64,000 nt of DNA from Polyporus tsugae. Taxonomy: Eukaryota > Basidiomycota > Agaricomycetes > Polyporales > Polyporaceae. Position 1 is the stretch's first letter; each line of letters begins with the position of its first letter. The stretch is from assembly GCA_024305745.1 (NCBI GenBank), contig JAHRBS010000010.1, positions 69,501-133,500 of the forward strand, in the 5' to 3' direction. A program made the translations under genes and the position numbers. Positions 1 through 10,590 of the stretch are shown here, piece by piece. A model generated the notes under the pieces. The model did no database searches, was not told the origin of the DNA, and saw only the letters and a list, made by a program, of their open reading frames with translations.

Positions 1-1135
1 TATCCCACACCATCACCGCGTTATCCCCCACGCTCGACGCGATCCACTCCCCCTTCGGTGAGAACACCGCAGAGTTCACAAGCGTGTCGTGTCGCTCGAA
101 CGTGTGCACCCGCTCGCTCGTGTACGAGTCGCACACCGTGATCGTTCCGTCGTTCGACGCTGACATCACGTACTTCCCGTCCGGCGAGAACCCCACGCAC
201 CACACAGGGCCCTCGTGCTCGTGCAGGATCACCAGCTCCTCCCCCGTCTCCACACGCCAGATCCGGCTCGTCATGTCGTCCGACCCCGTCACCAGTCGCC
301 GGCTGTCGGGCGAAAACGCCACCGACCACACCACCCCCGTGTGCACGTCCAGCGAGTGCTCCAGCGCCCCCGTGTCTGCGTCCCAGATCTGCGCCTTGTA
401 GTCCGCCCCGCACGACGCCACCCACTTCCCGTCGGGCGAGAACACCGCAGACATCACCACCGCCCCGTGGTCTTCGAGCTTGTGGAGGAGAGTACCGCTG
501 ATCGCATCCCAGATGCGAACGCTGAAGTCCACCGACGACGTCACGATCTTCTGGCCGTCTGGGGAGTACGCGATCGTCTGCACCACCCCCGTGTGCCCGT
601 CCAGCACGGCGACTACCGAGACCGTCGTCTGGGTCCCGACGTCCCACACGAGAGCCATCCCGTCGTTCGCGCCAGTGCACATGCGAGTGCTGTCGGGGGA
701 GAACGCGAGTGCCCAGATGGCGTCGTTGTGCTCGGTCAGCGTATGGATGATCACGCCAGACGTGCCGTCACGGAGGAGGACGGTGGTGTCCTCAGAGCCA
801 CTGGCGAGGTAGCGACCGTCAGGGGAGAATGCGACGCAGGTGACGCCGCCCGTGTGGTCCTGCAAGACCAGCGCTTGGCCTTGTATGCCGGGTGCTGGGC
901 GTGCATCTTTGTCTTCCCCTTCGATCTTCGAGTCTCCCCCGTCTCCCTCCTGAGATCGATCGGGCCGGGAGTGTGGGTCAGCTGGTGAGTTGTACTCCTC
1001 TTTTTGTTTTGCAGCAGCTACCGGTGTAGTGTTAACGTGGAATCTTGGATTTCGACATGGAGGGCCCACCTTTGTTCTCAGCCACATCATCTTCAGGGAG
1101 CTCCTCGGCCCATTCGGCAACAGCAAGGCAGGCGA
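1..1135 (-). repeat. inverted repeat arm A (WD40 exon)
   Basis: Bases 1-1135 are the reverse complement of about 8985-10119, with base 1 pairing to base 10119. Exon 7 shows only a handful of differences over 1 kb. Intron 6 and the start of exon 7 differ at a few percent. Beyond 1135 similarity drops to about 80 percent in exon 5 and lower further upstream. Confidence 0.9.
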
Positions 1136-2614
1136 CTAGACACGAAGTCAACGATCAGTCTGTAAAGGATTAAACTTTGAACCACGGTACCTTCTCTGTT
1201 ATCGTCAACAAACATCACTGGAGGACGCAGCTTTTCCAAATGTTCTTTGATGTCAAGCGGAACCTCTTCATCCTAAAGTCTACTCAGTCCGCCGATGACC
1301 AATCAACATAAGAGCAACTCACGAAGAGGGCATATAGATGGAGATCACTAGCGATAGCCACTTGTACTTCCGTGCCATCCTGCGAACGCGAACGATGTGA
1401 GAACCATAAATCCAAGGATCCAGAAAGCCGACGCCCTGACCTCGAGAGGATAATCCAGGATATAATCCAAGAGGATGTCGACCGGATCGTACGCCTAAAG
1501 ATCCGTCTCGCTAAGTGAACCCTTCATTGATATCAGCGGACGTACCTTGTCGATGGGCGGTTCTTGGACAACGTCCCCTTCGTCGTCCATTTGCAACCCA
1601 GCAGCCATATCTTCCCCATCTCCCGAACGATCTGGATCGCGCTCGTCCGGGCCCGCCGCAGCCTTGATGATCTTCTTCATCCACCAACGCGCCTTCATCT
1701 TGTAATAGTGGAAAAACAGCGTCTGGTCCCGCTTCACCCCCATCGACGCAGGCCCGGGCGCCGACGTGTCCCCGCCCTCGATCAAAGGGCGAGCACTACG
1801 GACGGAACTCGCGTCGTCCGAGTTGAACGGCTTCGCGCGGTGCTGGATGTTGCCCGTCTGCGCCCTCTGCTTCTGCACGCTGAACGCGCCCTGGAAGAAC
1901 GGCACCTGCGCCGTGAACGCCACCTCGCCGCCCCTCGCATGGCTCACAAACGCGCCCAGGCCCCAGTCCTCCGTCTTCGTCACGCCCGACACGAAGACGA
2001 TCTGCTCACGAGCGATGTCCAAGTCGTGCTGGATCTGAACATACTCGTGCCAGCCGTCGATTTTGCTCCGGATGAACGGGACGAGGGTGTGCGACGCCAG
2101 CATCTCGCTCTTCTCCGCGGGGACGTTCATGAACACGAACGCGCCCTGCTCGTCCGAGCACTGGAACTTCATCCCCGCTCCGACGGGCGTCGTAGGGCTT
2201 CTCACATCGACGTTGCACGATTCAGAGATTGTCGCATTAGCGCACGGCACGTTCGTGGATGAACTTGGATGGAACTCACATCGCGACGCTACCCTCCAAC
2301 CCGAAGGAGCTCACGCTGCGGCTGCAGAGATGGGACTCGATGACGCTCTGCGACTCATGCTTTAGGAAACGTTTGACTAGGAACGGTTCATGGCCGTCGG
2401 GGACACCGAACATGTTGTGATCCGGGTGATCGGCCTCGAGGGTGGCATTGAAGATGCGGATGAACGCGCCTTCATGCAAGTACCCCACATCTCCGACCTT
2501 GACCTCGAGCCCTCTGTCGCGCTCGATCTCCGGGTGCCACAGCGGGTATCCATGGCGCATAGTGAAGAGCTGTTTGGCATAGATGTTGTAGGGCGCGTCG
2601 CCCTCGCCGTACAT
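1..2614 (-). CDS. GDVGY-domain/WD40 fusion protein, copy A (3' end cut by window edge)
   Basis: A seven-exon gene read right to left. Proposed exons: 2614-2280, 2200-1546, 1494-1441, 1379-1323, 1272-1191, 1135-1070 and 1017 to beyond base 1. All joins keep frame, and the exon order matches the copy at 7,701-10,295. The N-terminal part (exons 1-5) has a GDVGYLHEG motif, then an IAREQIVFVSG block, a YDPVDILLDYI block and VAIASDLHLYALF. I recognise this as a domain of unknown function common in Agaricomycete hypothetical proteins. Exon 7 encodes WD40 repeats (FSPDG...WD), a beta-propeller scaffold. Exon 2 carries about 65 residues more than the other copy, so this copy looks closer to the family form. 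The exon 3 donor reads GTCAGG, weaker than GTGAGG in the other copy. The stop codon lies outside the window. Function unknown; a binding or recognition scaffold is inferred from the propeller only. Confidence 0.75.
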
Positions 2615-3509
2615 GGTGGACGAACGGACGGGCTGACCGAGGGACAAGGAAGGGATAGCGCTGCAGCTGCATGAGTCGGAGTATCGAGGAGATAAAAGGC
2701 AGATGCACAGCGCCCATACGCGTTCCCACGTGTGCTTGCTGAAGGCGCGCCTCGCAGGTGAGGCGATGCGGACCTGTGGAACCTTGTACGACTGTATATG
2801 GCGGGAAAGCACCGAAGCCGCTCTTCTGCAAGGAAGGCGTCGCTTTGAACAGTGCATGTGGAAGGTGAGCGTCCGATCATTCGCTGAGATTAAATAGAAC
2901 CGACATGCCTGAAGCAGTTAGTCCCATCCACTGGCATCCAGGACGTTGGAAGCGGAACTCGCGGAGGACTAACGTTCTACTGTAATGACGATCGACCCCT
3001 AAGTCGGTTGTGGTGTGATAATTGCTGAAACTGGTCGTTGAGCTCAGAGGCTGCTCTGCTTCAATAGCGCTTTCCCCAAACGATGCTGGGCGACGACAAG
3101 GGATCCTGAATGGCTAGCCTCCGTATTGCACTGGTGACGAGCGAGCACATGATAATGGAAGTTCGGTAGTTTGGACGAGCTCTACTTCCATGGTCATCGC
3201 ATACATTCGGATGTGTCCACTTCTAAATACGCCAGAGTCACTAGCCCCCATCACTTTCGTTCAGACCGTCATCGGAATGAATTGTATAGCTCAGCCACAA
3301 CACGCACTCACCAAGTTGCGAGGCACAGTCGCGCTACGTCGGCATGAGGCTGTCACATTGAGAAGCATCCCAGATCCAGCCATGTAGCATGCGTGTATAG
3401 ATACAGTAATCCTGCGGCGTACACAGGACCGTCAAAAGCGGTGAAATGGCAGAGCAGCTAAACTTACTCACTATAGATACACGTTCACCCACAACCCCTA
3501 TCCCAACTG
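2615..3509. other. intergenic, no gene seen
   Basis: Between the start of the minus-strand WD40-fusion gene and the end of the CTF8-like gene. The first part should hold the promoter of the WD40-fusion gene. I see only short unsupported reading frames here, and no similarity to the upstream region of the other WD40 copy. Confidence 0.5.
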
Positions 3510-4065
3510 TCACGCCTTGCTCCCTATTCGCGAAAGCGGTGCCCCACTCGAGTTCTTCTCCCTGTCAGGCTTGGTGACCACAGGCATTGGCCGCTTCGAG
3601 AACACCATCTTCCTCTTGACGATTGCAATCATGTCCCAGCTCTTCGCCTCCGTGGTCTTCCCGACGCGTCCCTCGTCCTCGTCCTCGTCCACCTCCATAT
3701 CCGCGTCCTCGTCATTGGCAGGCTTCGAATCGTGTCGATGAAGGACTGCGAGCGGTTTGTTGAGGTTGACTAGCTTTCCTTCCAGCCGATGGTAGCCAAT
3801 CTTCAGCGTGGGCTTTTTCTACAGCGAAAATAGCCAGACGCGATGAACATCCTCCTGTGAATGCGCTTGCGGCGACACTCACCGTCGCCGAGTCAACTTC
3901 AAGCTCCCCAACGAGCTGGCCATCCTTGTTCCCTTCAACTTGGAGAGCGCCTTGGAGCTCGATGAGTACGAGTTCGTCTGTCCCGAACTGCACAAGCTGC
4001 GGGGGTAGGTGAGGGCGGCGAGGGGTGGATGGGCCTGGAATGTCGATGTTGATAGGGATGAGCAT
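3510..4065 (-). CDS. CTF8: CTF8-like chromosome transmission fidelity protein
   Basis: Two exons on the minus strand, 4065-3883 and 3818-3510, joined by a 64-bp intron (GTGAGT...CTGTAG) in phase 0, give 163 residues. The first exon has the sequence LVLIELQGAL followed by a VEGN..G.LVGELE stretch. The second begins KKPTLKIGYHRLEGK and continues LNKPLAVLHRH. This order (LIELQG, then P-L-IG-H-LEGK, then KPLAVL) is the hallmark of Ctf8. An acidic linker (EVDEDEDEG) and a basic C-terminal tail follow. In other fungi Ctf8 forms a subcomplex with Dcc1 and Ctf18 in the alternative clamp loader that promotes sister-chromatid cohesion and PCNA loading in the nucleus. It lies on the same strand as the MetE-like gene, about 380 bp downstream of that gene's stop. 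Identification rests on motif recall, not a search. Confidence 0.8.
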
Positions 4066-4443
4066 CCTACACGACGAAGGAGGGGGAGATGGTGGCGGCA
4101 GGAAACAGGAAGGAGTATGCACGTGATGTGCCATGTCGACGCGACAGTGCGTCCGACGGTGTGCGCTTGCCGCGTCCCATCACGTGGTCCCAAAGAACAC
4201 CACCGCGTCCATCGACGCTGGCGGTAATAGTAGTACCCTACAAAGTCTCAGCTCCTCTACCATGCGCACAAAACACTATACATAACTACCCACGTGTTCA
4301 ACGCAGGGTGGTATGCGGAAATCGTAGACTTCAATACAAGGACGTGCAAAGTTGAATCGTAAGGCCACACAACAAAGTAATAGTAATACATGCATTTATG
4401 CTGCTACCGGTATTGAATCTCTCCCCGCTCGATTCCCGACGGC

Positions 4444-6039
4444 TCATGAGTTGCCCCAGATCTTCTTTGCGGCTTTAGACACAAGTCCGAGCTTTGCACG
4501 CACGGCGTCCTCGTCGATGAGGTTCCCCTCCGAGTGCGACGCGAAGCCGCATTGCGGGCTGATGCAGATCCTGTCCAGCGCCGCGGCAAGCCCGTCAGCA
4601 CACACCCAGTTCAAGTTAGCATAACCGCTGTCCAGAACGCTCACTGGTTCAACGCCTCCTCAAACGAGCGCTTCTGTTCCCCGTCCGCGATGATGTTCGC
4701 CGCATTGTGCACGCGCTTCTCGAGGTCGTCCACGTCCTCCAGCTGCGGGAACTTGGACGTGATGAGCCCGAGCACGACCGCCTTGTTCGGCGGCAGGAAC
4801 CTGAGCGGCTCGAACGTGCCCGCGCGCGGCGTGTCGTACTCGAGGTAGTAGCAGTCCACGTTGATCTCCGTGAAGAGCTTGATCGCGATGCGGTCGTACC
4901 CGCCCTCGCTGAAGTGCATCCCGTTCTTGAAGTTGCCCCGGCAGAGGTGCAGGCCCACGGTCATGTCTGCGGGTCTTCCCTCGAGCAGCTTGTTGTACGT
5001 CCGGATGTACAGGTCGAGGAGCGCGACGTGGTCGACGCCGCGCGCCTCCATGCCCGTGAGCATGGGCTCGGCGCAGAAGTAGGCCAGGAGTGGGTCGTCG
5101 AACTGGATGTTCCTGCAGCCCGCGGCGTACAAGTCTGTGATCTCCTGCTGGTACGCCAGCGCGATGTCGTCGAAGTACTCCTCTGCACTCACACGCAAGT
5201 TAGAACCCACTTGGAATGCGCAGGAAACGAAGTGGGTTTCAGAGAAGGCAGCGCACCATCGTTCTTGTAGACATCCTTTGGGTACGCGAACTCGCCGTGC
5301 CGGAGGTGGAACCACTCGGGCGCCGCCATGGTGATCTTGAGGTTCTTGTGTTCCTAGTTCAGAAGAGCAGCAATAATAAGCATGTGTGAAAACGAAGACA
5401 CGGGACCGGATGATGACGACACACTTCAGGGGCCGTGAGCGCCTTCAGAGCTTCGAACTGGGGCACGTAGAACTGCTTCGTCCGCTTTAGTTTGCTCTAC
5501 ACCCGCGGCGTCAGCGATTCTCTCGATACCGGCGGCCGCAAACGACGGAAGGGGCACGCACCACGCAGATGTACGAATCCGCGCCCTTGAAGTTGAGCAC
5601 CTTGAACGCCGCGATGTCCGGCACGTAGTCCATGAACATCTCGATCGGCACTTAGTGCGTACGGAGCCCAGAGTGAGACCGATCCTCCACGCCACCATGC
5701 ACCCAACACTCACCTGGACTGACAAAATTCATCCCGTCCAGGTTGTCGAACACCCCGTCGTAGAACATGTGCCTGCGTCGCGCAGTGAGGACAAGGCCGA
5801 CTCGCCGCAAAGTGGAATGCGCACCTGCGAAACTCGCCATCGGTGATGCTTTTGATCCCCACCTCGCGCTGCATCTGGATGATGGTGCGGATCGCCTCAT
5901 CCTCGACCACCTTGAGCTCCTCCGGCGTCGTCTTCCCACCCTCGAGCTCTTTGCGCTTCTGGAGGAGCTTCGCGGGGCGCTTCAGCGAGCCAATGTGGTC
6001 TGCGCGGAACGGGGGGTTGAGCTTCGGCACGGTGGACAT
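4444..6039 (-). CDS. UROD/MetE-like protein (cobalamin-independent methionine synthase C-terminal fold)
   Basis: Seven exons on the minus strand: 6039-5825, 5772-5714, 5650-5562, 5496-5425, 5353-5257, 5182-4645 and 4570-4444. All joins are in frame and give 398 residues. The protein starts MSTVPKLNPPFRADHIGSLKRP, the typical FRADHIGS opening of this family. It contains IQFDDP (D206-D207, substrate-binding position), GLHLCRGNF (H256, C258), CYYLEYDTPR (E292) and CISPQCGF (C364). H256, C258, E292 and C364 match the zinc ligands of MetE. At about 400 residues it has only the catalytic barrel and lacks the N-terminal half of full MetE (about 750 residues). The inferred activity is a zinc-dependent methyl transfer to a thiol; whether it makes methionine from methyltetrahydrofolate or uses another donor cannot be told. 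The last intron (4644-4571) holds a perfect TGCTAAC branch site. Possible TATA boxes lie at 6121-6130 and 6157-6162. Confidence 0.85.
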
Positions 6040-6120
6040 TGCGGCCAGTCCTACACGAGTGGGAGTAGATGGGTTTGGGGGCAGAGGCGACGTTTTCGTG
6101 CAGAGTCGGCCTAGGGGTGG

Positions 6121-6162
6121 ATGTATATAGACGTATCTCACAGAGCCGGCGGCCGCTTTATA
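6121..6162 (-). promoter_or_regulatory. candidate TATA region of MetE-like gene
   Basis: Two TATA-like stretches on the minus strand, CTATATACAT (6130-6121) and TATAAA (6162-6157), lie about 85-125 bp before the ATG at 6039. Which of them is used is unknown. Confidence 0.4.
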
Positions 6163-7632
6163 TCACTAGACACAGCGCAGGGTGTACCGATTACCCGCGG
6201 AGTTCATCTTGATAATCCGCGCACGATCAGGACGGGCGGCGAGAACGTATAGACGGGTGGGTGTCTGAGAAAGTCATCCTGCTTTCGGATAGGTGGAGGC
6301 GGTCGAGTGACCGGCCTATAAGGAGCATGTGACGGACGAGGAGCGTTCAGGAAACTAGAAACACGTACCGATGGCGATGTAAGATGAAATGTGAACGAGT
6401 GGGAGCGTACGGACCCGACTGCAGATTTGGACGATAGAATCCGGTGCCGGGGATGGGAAGGATGTCTTTCGTGCGCCGTGCCCTGGGAACACCTTGTGCT
6501 TAGCGTCGTACTTGGTTGGTCTGGTGCTCTTGCGGTCACGGTAACCTGGAGAATGGGAATAAAGGAGAGATTATCGGCCCAGAAGGATGCATAAGTCGAA
6601 AGTAGGACACAAGGAAGTGGGAGGTGGGAGAAGGAGGCTGAGAGGGTGGGAAGTAAGCTGGCGTGCGCACCCACACTGGGCACACTTCAACTTTCAAGTA
6701 CATATAGCTGTGACATAGCAAGCGCCACCGCGCGGGCTCTTGTGGCAGTCTGCAGACTCGCAGTCCAATCACTTCTGGCTGACATAAGCTGACATAATGG
6801 AGAGCGGGCGCTTCTATTTCCGAAATGAGCATCCGTGACACAGGCTCGTCTTCGTCTTTGCCAGCAAATGCTGAGGGACACAATTCTCTCCGACACTCTC
6901 CTATAGTTCCTTGCCCATTTTGATAGCTCGCCCATACCAAGCTCCTGAAAAATATGTCTCTAGTGCACATGGTTCTTACAAAAACCAATAGCAGCGGCGA
7001 TCTAGAATATCATGCTGTAGGGTCCCTCGCGGAGGGTCACGCATTCATGGCGACTCGCCCACCATTGAATGACTACATCCCTGGTATCCCAGTAATGTGA
7101 CGTCCTCTATATCTGCGATTGCTGGCGCTGAACGTGAACGCCCAGCCCTGTAGCGTCTATGGATTTGCGGCCCATCCGCACCCCACGTGTCGTCTCCGAG
7201 TCTAGTAACAGACTTCCACCAGAACACGGCTAAGTTATAGGAACTAGGATCTCGACTCTCACTCAAGTTACATCCGTCTTCGAGCGGCATCCGTTCAGCC
7301 TTCATCTGTTTCACCACCATCACCATACTAGGAGCTTTGCGTCTATCCTGTCCGATTCTTTACAGGGCCTACGATTGCGCGACAATCCAAGATCAATCTA
7401 CGCCTCTGTGTGAACGCGCACTCGGCGATGAAGAAGCCGGGTAGGTAGCTGTGGCGAGGCGGTGATTATTCTTCCAAAACTGAGCGCTCCCCGATCGGAG
7501 CACAAGCTGCAGCGATTGTGAGCGCAGCACGGTTATACATCCCCGCCACCATCCTTAACTAAAACCTCTTGTGTTTCGACTTCGCGCCATCGCACCGTTA
7601 ATATTGTCATGGAATGATGAGCGTCTGGAGGG
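6163..7632. other. intergenic, no gene seen
   Basis: About 1.5 kb between the divergent MetE-like gene and the plus-strand WD40-fusion gene. Reading frames here are short, on both strands, and none shows a recognisable motif or a convincing exon chain. It must hold the promoters of both flanking genes. Confidence 0.5.
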
Positions 7633-7638
7633 TATAAA
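7633..7638 (+). promoter_or_regulatory. TATA box of WD40-fusion copy B
   Basis: TATAAA 63 bp before the ATG at 7701, a usual fungal spacing. No equivalent similarity is seen upstream of copy A, so the promoters of the two copies differ. Confidence 0.5.
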
Positions 7639-7700
7639 ACACAGTACGTTTGCTACCTACCACCTCAATAGCCCATTACTCTCTTCTGACCCCAAACGCA

Positions 7701-10295
7701 ATGCCCAGCAAGGACGAGACGAGGTGCAACGTCGAACAGCTTTTCGCCCTGGGCCACGGATACCCGCTGTCGCACCCGGACATCGAGCGTGTCCGCGGGC
7801 TCGATGTCAAGATCGGGGACGTGGGGTACTTGCACGAGGGCACGTTCATCCGCATCTTCAACGCCACTCTCCCGGCCGATCACCCAGATCACAAGATGTT
7901 GCGTGTCCCGGACGGCCACAAGCCGTTCCGGACCACCTTCCGGATGAAGCGATTGTCTGACTCTCAGACTCAGAGGGTCGTCGAGTCCCCGTCCTGCAGT
8001 CGCAGCGAGAGCTCCTTCGCCTTGGAAGGGGCCAGCGCAACGTGAGTTCCACCGAACCCCATCCAAGATATTGTGCCGTGCACTGACGACACCACAATGT
8101 CTGAATCGTGCGACGTCGGTGTGTCGATGTGAGAAAGTGCGGCGACGACACCTGTCCGACCGGGGTTGCACCGCCGCTCGGACGAGCCCGCGGAGAAGTC
8201 ACAGATGGTGGCGCCGCGAAGCCTCATCCCGTTCATCCGGAACAACATCGATCGCTGGTCCGAACACTCCTCGCGCGAGCACAACCTGCAGGTCGCGCGC
8301 GAGCAGATCGTTTTCGTCTCGGGCGTGACCAAAACGGCGGTCGGGCCGTCGCAGTGGTCGCAGGAGTACGGTAGCCAACCGCCGAGAGGGGTGAAGAGGC
8401 TGTTCTTCGATTATTACAAGGTGAAGGCGCGGTGCTGGATGGAGGGCGCAGTCAAGGCTGCAGCGGGACCGGACCAGCGGGAGCGGGATCGTACAGGAGA
8501 TAGGGAGGATGCTGGGGTGCAGATTGAGGACGAAGGGATTGTTGCGCGGGACCCTCCGATTGCCAAGGTACGTACGTTCGGCGATACGAAGGGTCGGTGG
8601 GGGAACGCTTAGCGAGATGGATGTTTAGGCATACGATCCGGTCGACATCCTTCTCGATTACATCCTGAATTATCCGCTGTTGGTGAGGAAATAGGCTTTC
8701 TGGATCTTCGGTTTAACGTTCTTATCGTTCGCAGGATGGTACGCAGGTGCAAGTGGCTATCGCGAGCGACCTCCATGTATATGCCCTTTTCGTGAGTGGC
8801 TTTCATGTTGGCAGATCATTAACGACTGAGACAGGCTTTAGGACGGTGCGAAGGTCCCACTAGATATCGTCAAAGGACATTTGGAAACGTTGCGTCCTAT
8901 AGTGATGTTTGTGGACGATAACAGAGAAGGTACTGTGGTTCAAAGTTCAATCCTTTACAGAGTAATTGTTGACTTGGTGTTCAGTCGCCTGCCTTGCCAT
9001 TTCCGAATGGGCCGAGGAGCTCCCTGAAGATGATGTGGCTGAGAACAAAGGTGGGCCCTCCGTGTCAGAATCTGACATTCCACGTTAACACTGCGCCGGT
9101 AGCTGCTGCAAAACAAGAAGACGAGTACAACTCACCAGCTGACCCACAGTCCCGGCCCGATCGACCTCAGGCGGGAGACGGAGGAGACTCGAAGATCGAA
9201 GGGGAAGACAAAGATGCACGCCCAGCACCCGGCATACAAGGCCAAGCGCTGGTCTTGCAGGACCACACGGGCGGCGTCACCTGCGTCGCATTCTCCCCTG
9301 ACGGTCGCTACCTCGCCAGTGGCTCTGAGGACACCACCGTCCTCCTCCGTGACGGCACGTCTGGCGTGATCATCCATACGCTGACCGAGCACAACGACGC
9401 CATCTGGGCACTCGCGTTCTCCCCCGACAGCACTCGCATGTGCACTGGCGCGAACGACGGGATGGCTCTCGTGTGGGACGTCGGGACCCAGACGACGGTC
9501 TCGGTAGTCGCCGTGCTGGACGGGCACACGGGGGTGGTGCAGACGATCGCGTACTCCCCAGACGGCCAGAAGATCGTGACGTCGTCGGTGGACTTCAGCG
9601 TTCGCATCTGGGATGCGATCAGCGGTACTCTCCTCCACAAGCTCGAAGACCACGGGGCGATGGTGATGTCAGCGGTGTTCTCGCCCGACGGGAAGTGGGT
9701 GGCGTCGTGCGGGGCGGACTACAAGGCGCAGATCTGGGACGCAGACACGGGGGCGCTGGAGCACTCGCTGGACGTGCACACGGGGGTGGTGTGGTCGGTG
9801 GCGTTCTCGCCCGACAGCCGGCGACTGGTGACGGGGTCGGACGACATGACGAGCCGGATCTGGCGTGTGGAGACGGGGGAGGAGCTGGTGATCCTGCACG
9901 AGCACGAGGGCCCTGTGTGGTGCGTGGGGTTCTCGCCGGACGGGAAGTACGTGATGTCAGCGTCGAACGACGGGACGATCACGGTGTGCAACTCGTACAC
10001 GAGCGAGCGGGTGCACACGTTCGAGCGACACGGCACGCTTGTGAACTCTGCGGTGTTCTCGCCGAAGGGGGAGTGGATTGCGTCGAGCGTGGGGGATAAC
10101 GCGGTGATGGTGTGGGATATGAAGAGCGGGAAGAGCCTGCCTGTGATGGAGGGACATCTGGACAAGGTGACTGGGCTAGACTTCTCGCCGGAAGGGGACC
10201 GAGTGGTGTCGTGCTCGGACGATGGGACTGTGCGTATCTGGACTCTGCCGGAACATGTCGATAGGGAAGGTGCGCCGGGGGAAATCTCAGTGTAG
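7701..10295 (+). CDS. GDVGY-domain/WD40 fusion protein, copy B (complete)
   Basis: Seven exons: 7701-8041, 8138-8567, 8629-8682, 8735-8791, 8842-8929, 8985-9050 and 9103-10295, giving 742 residues. Introns are 52-96 bp with GT...AG ends, and every join keeps frame. Residues 1 to about 340 form an Agaricomycete domain of unknown function: GDVGYLHEGTFIRIFN at 39-54, then IPFIRNNIDRW, AREQIVFVSG, YDPVDILLDYI and VAIASDLHVYALF. A charged linker (346-394) leads into eight WD40-type repeats from about 395 to the end, each with an FSPDG-like strand and a terminal WD-like dipeptide; repeats 1, 5, 6 and 8 end in RD, WR, CN and WT. Eight repeats would form one closed propeller. Exon 2 is about 225 bp shorter than in copy A, so part of the N-terminal domain is missing here. 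The exon 6-7 region is almost identical to copy A while the exons before it are clearly diverged. A scaffold or recognition role is inferred only. Confidence 0.85.
8985..10119 (+). repeat. inverted repeat arm B (WD40 exon)
   Basis: Partner of 1-1135 in opposite orientation, separated by about 7.8 kb. The high-identity part begins at exon 6 and continues to the window limit of arm A, so its far end is unknown. Confidence 0.9.
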
Positions 10296-10590
10296 TGACC
10301 GTAGCGAGATTGGTTTTTGGTACTGGACTACGAGTCGTATATTGTGTATCACCCATGCTCTCGATCATGAACTTAGATGCTGTCTGCAATGCAACTCTGA
10401 CTCCAAGTTGGTAACGCAGTCGGTTCTGGATGCCGAACTCCCAGACCGATCCGCCGTTGATACGGTATACCTGGTATAAGGAGTACGGTCGGAGAATGCA
10501 TATATGACGCGCAGGAGCTAAATCAGCACCTGATCGGTGCTGTGGTCCTATTCTGTCTGGAATGATCAAGACCATGCATCGCAAGGTATC

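Noticed and set aside
21..680. Minus-strand 219-residue frame, Arg/Gly-rich
   Set aside because: Wrong frame of the WD40 exon; an equivalent shadow occurs at 9440-10099 in copy B.
215..988. Plus-strand 257-residue open frame
   Set aside because: Antisense to the WD40 exon of copy A; the same shadow appears opposite copy B at 9132-9905.
8994..9102. Start of the WD40 ORF at 8994
   Set aside because: This reads through intron 6. The true chain enters from exon 6 (8985-9050) and resumes at 9103, which matches copy A.
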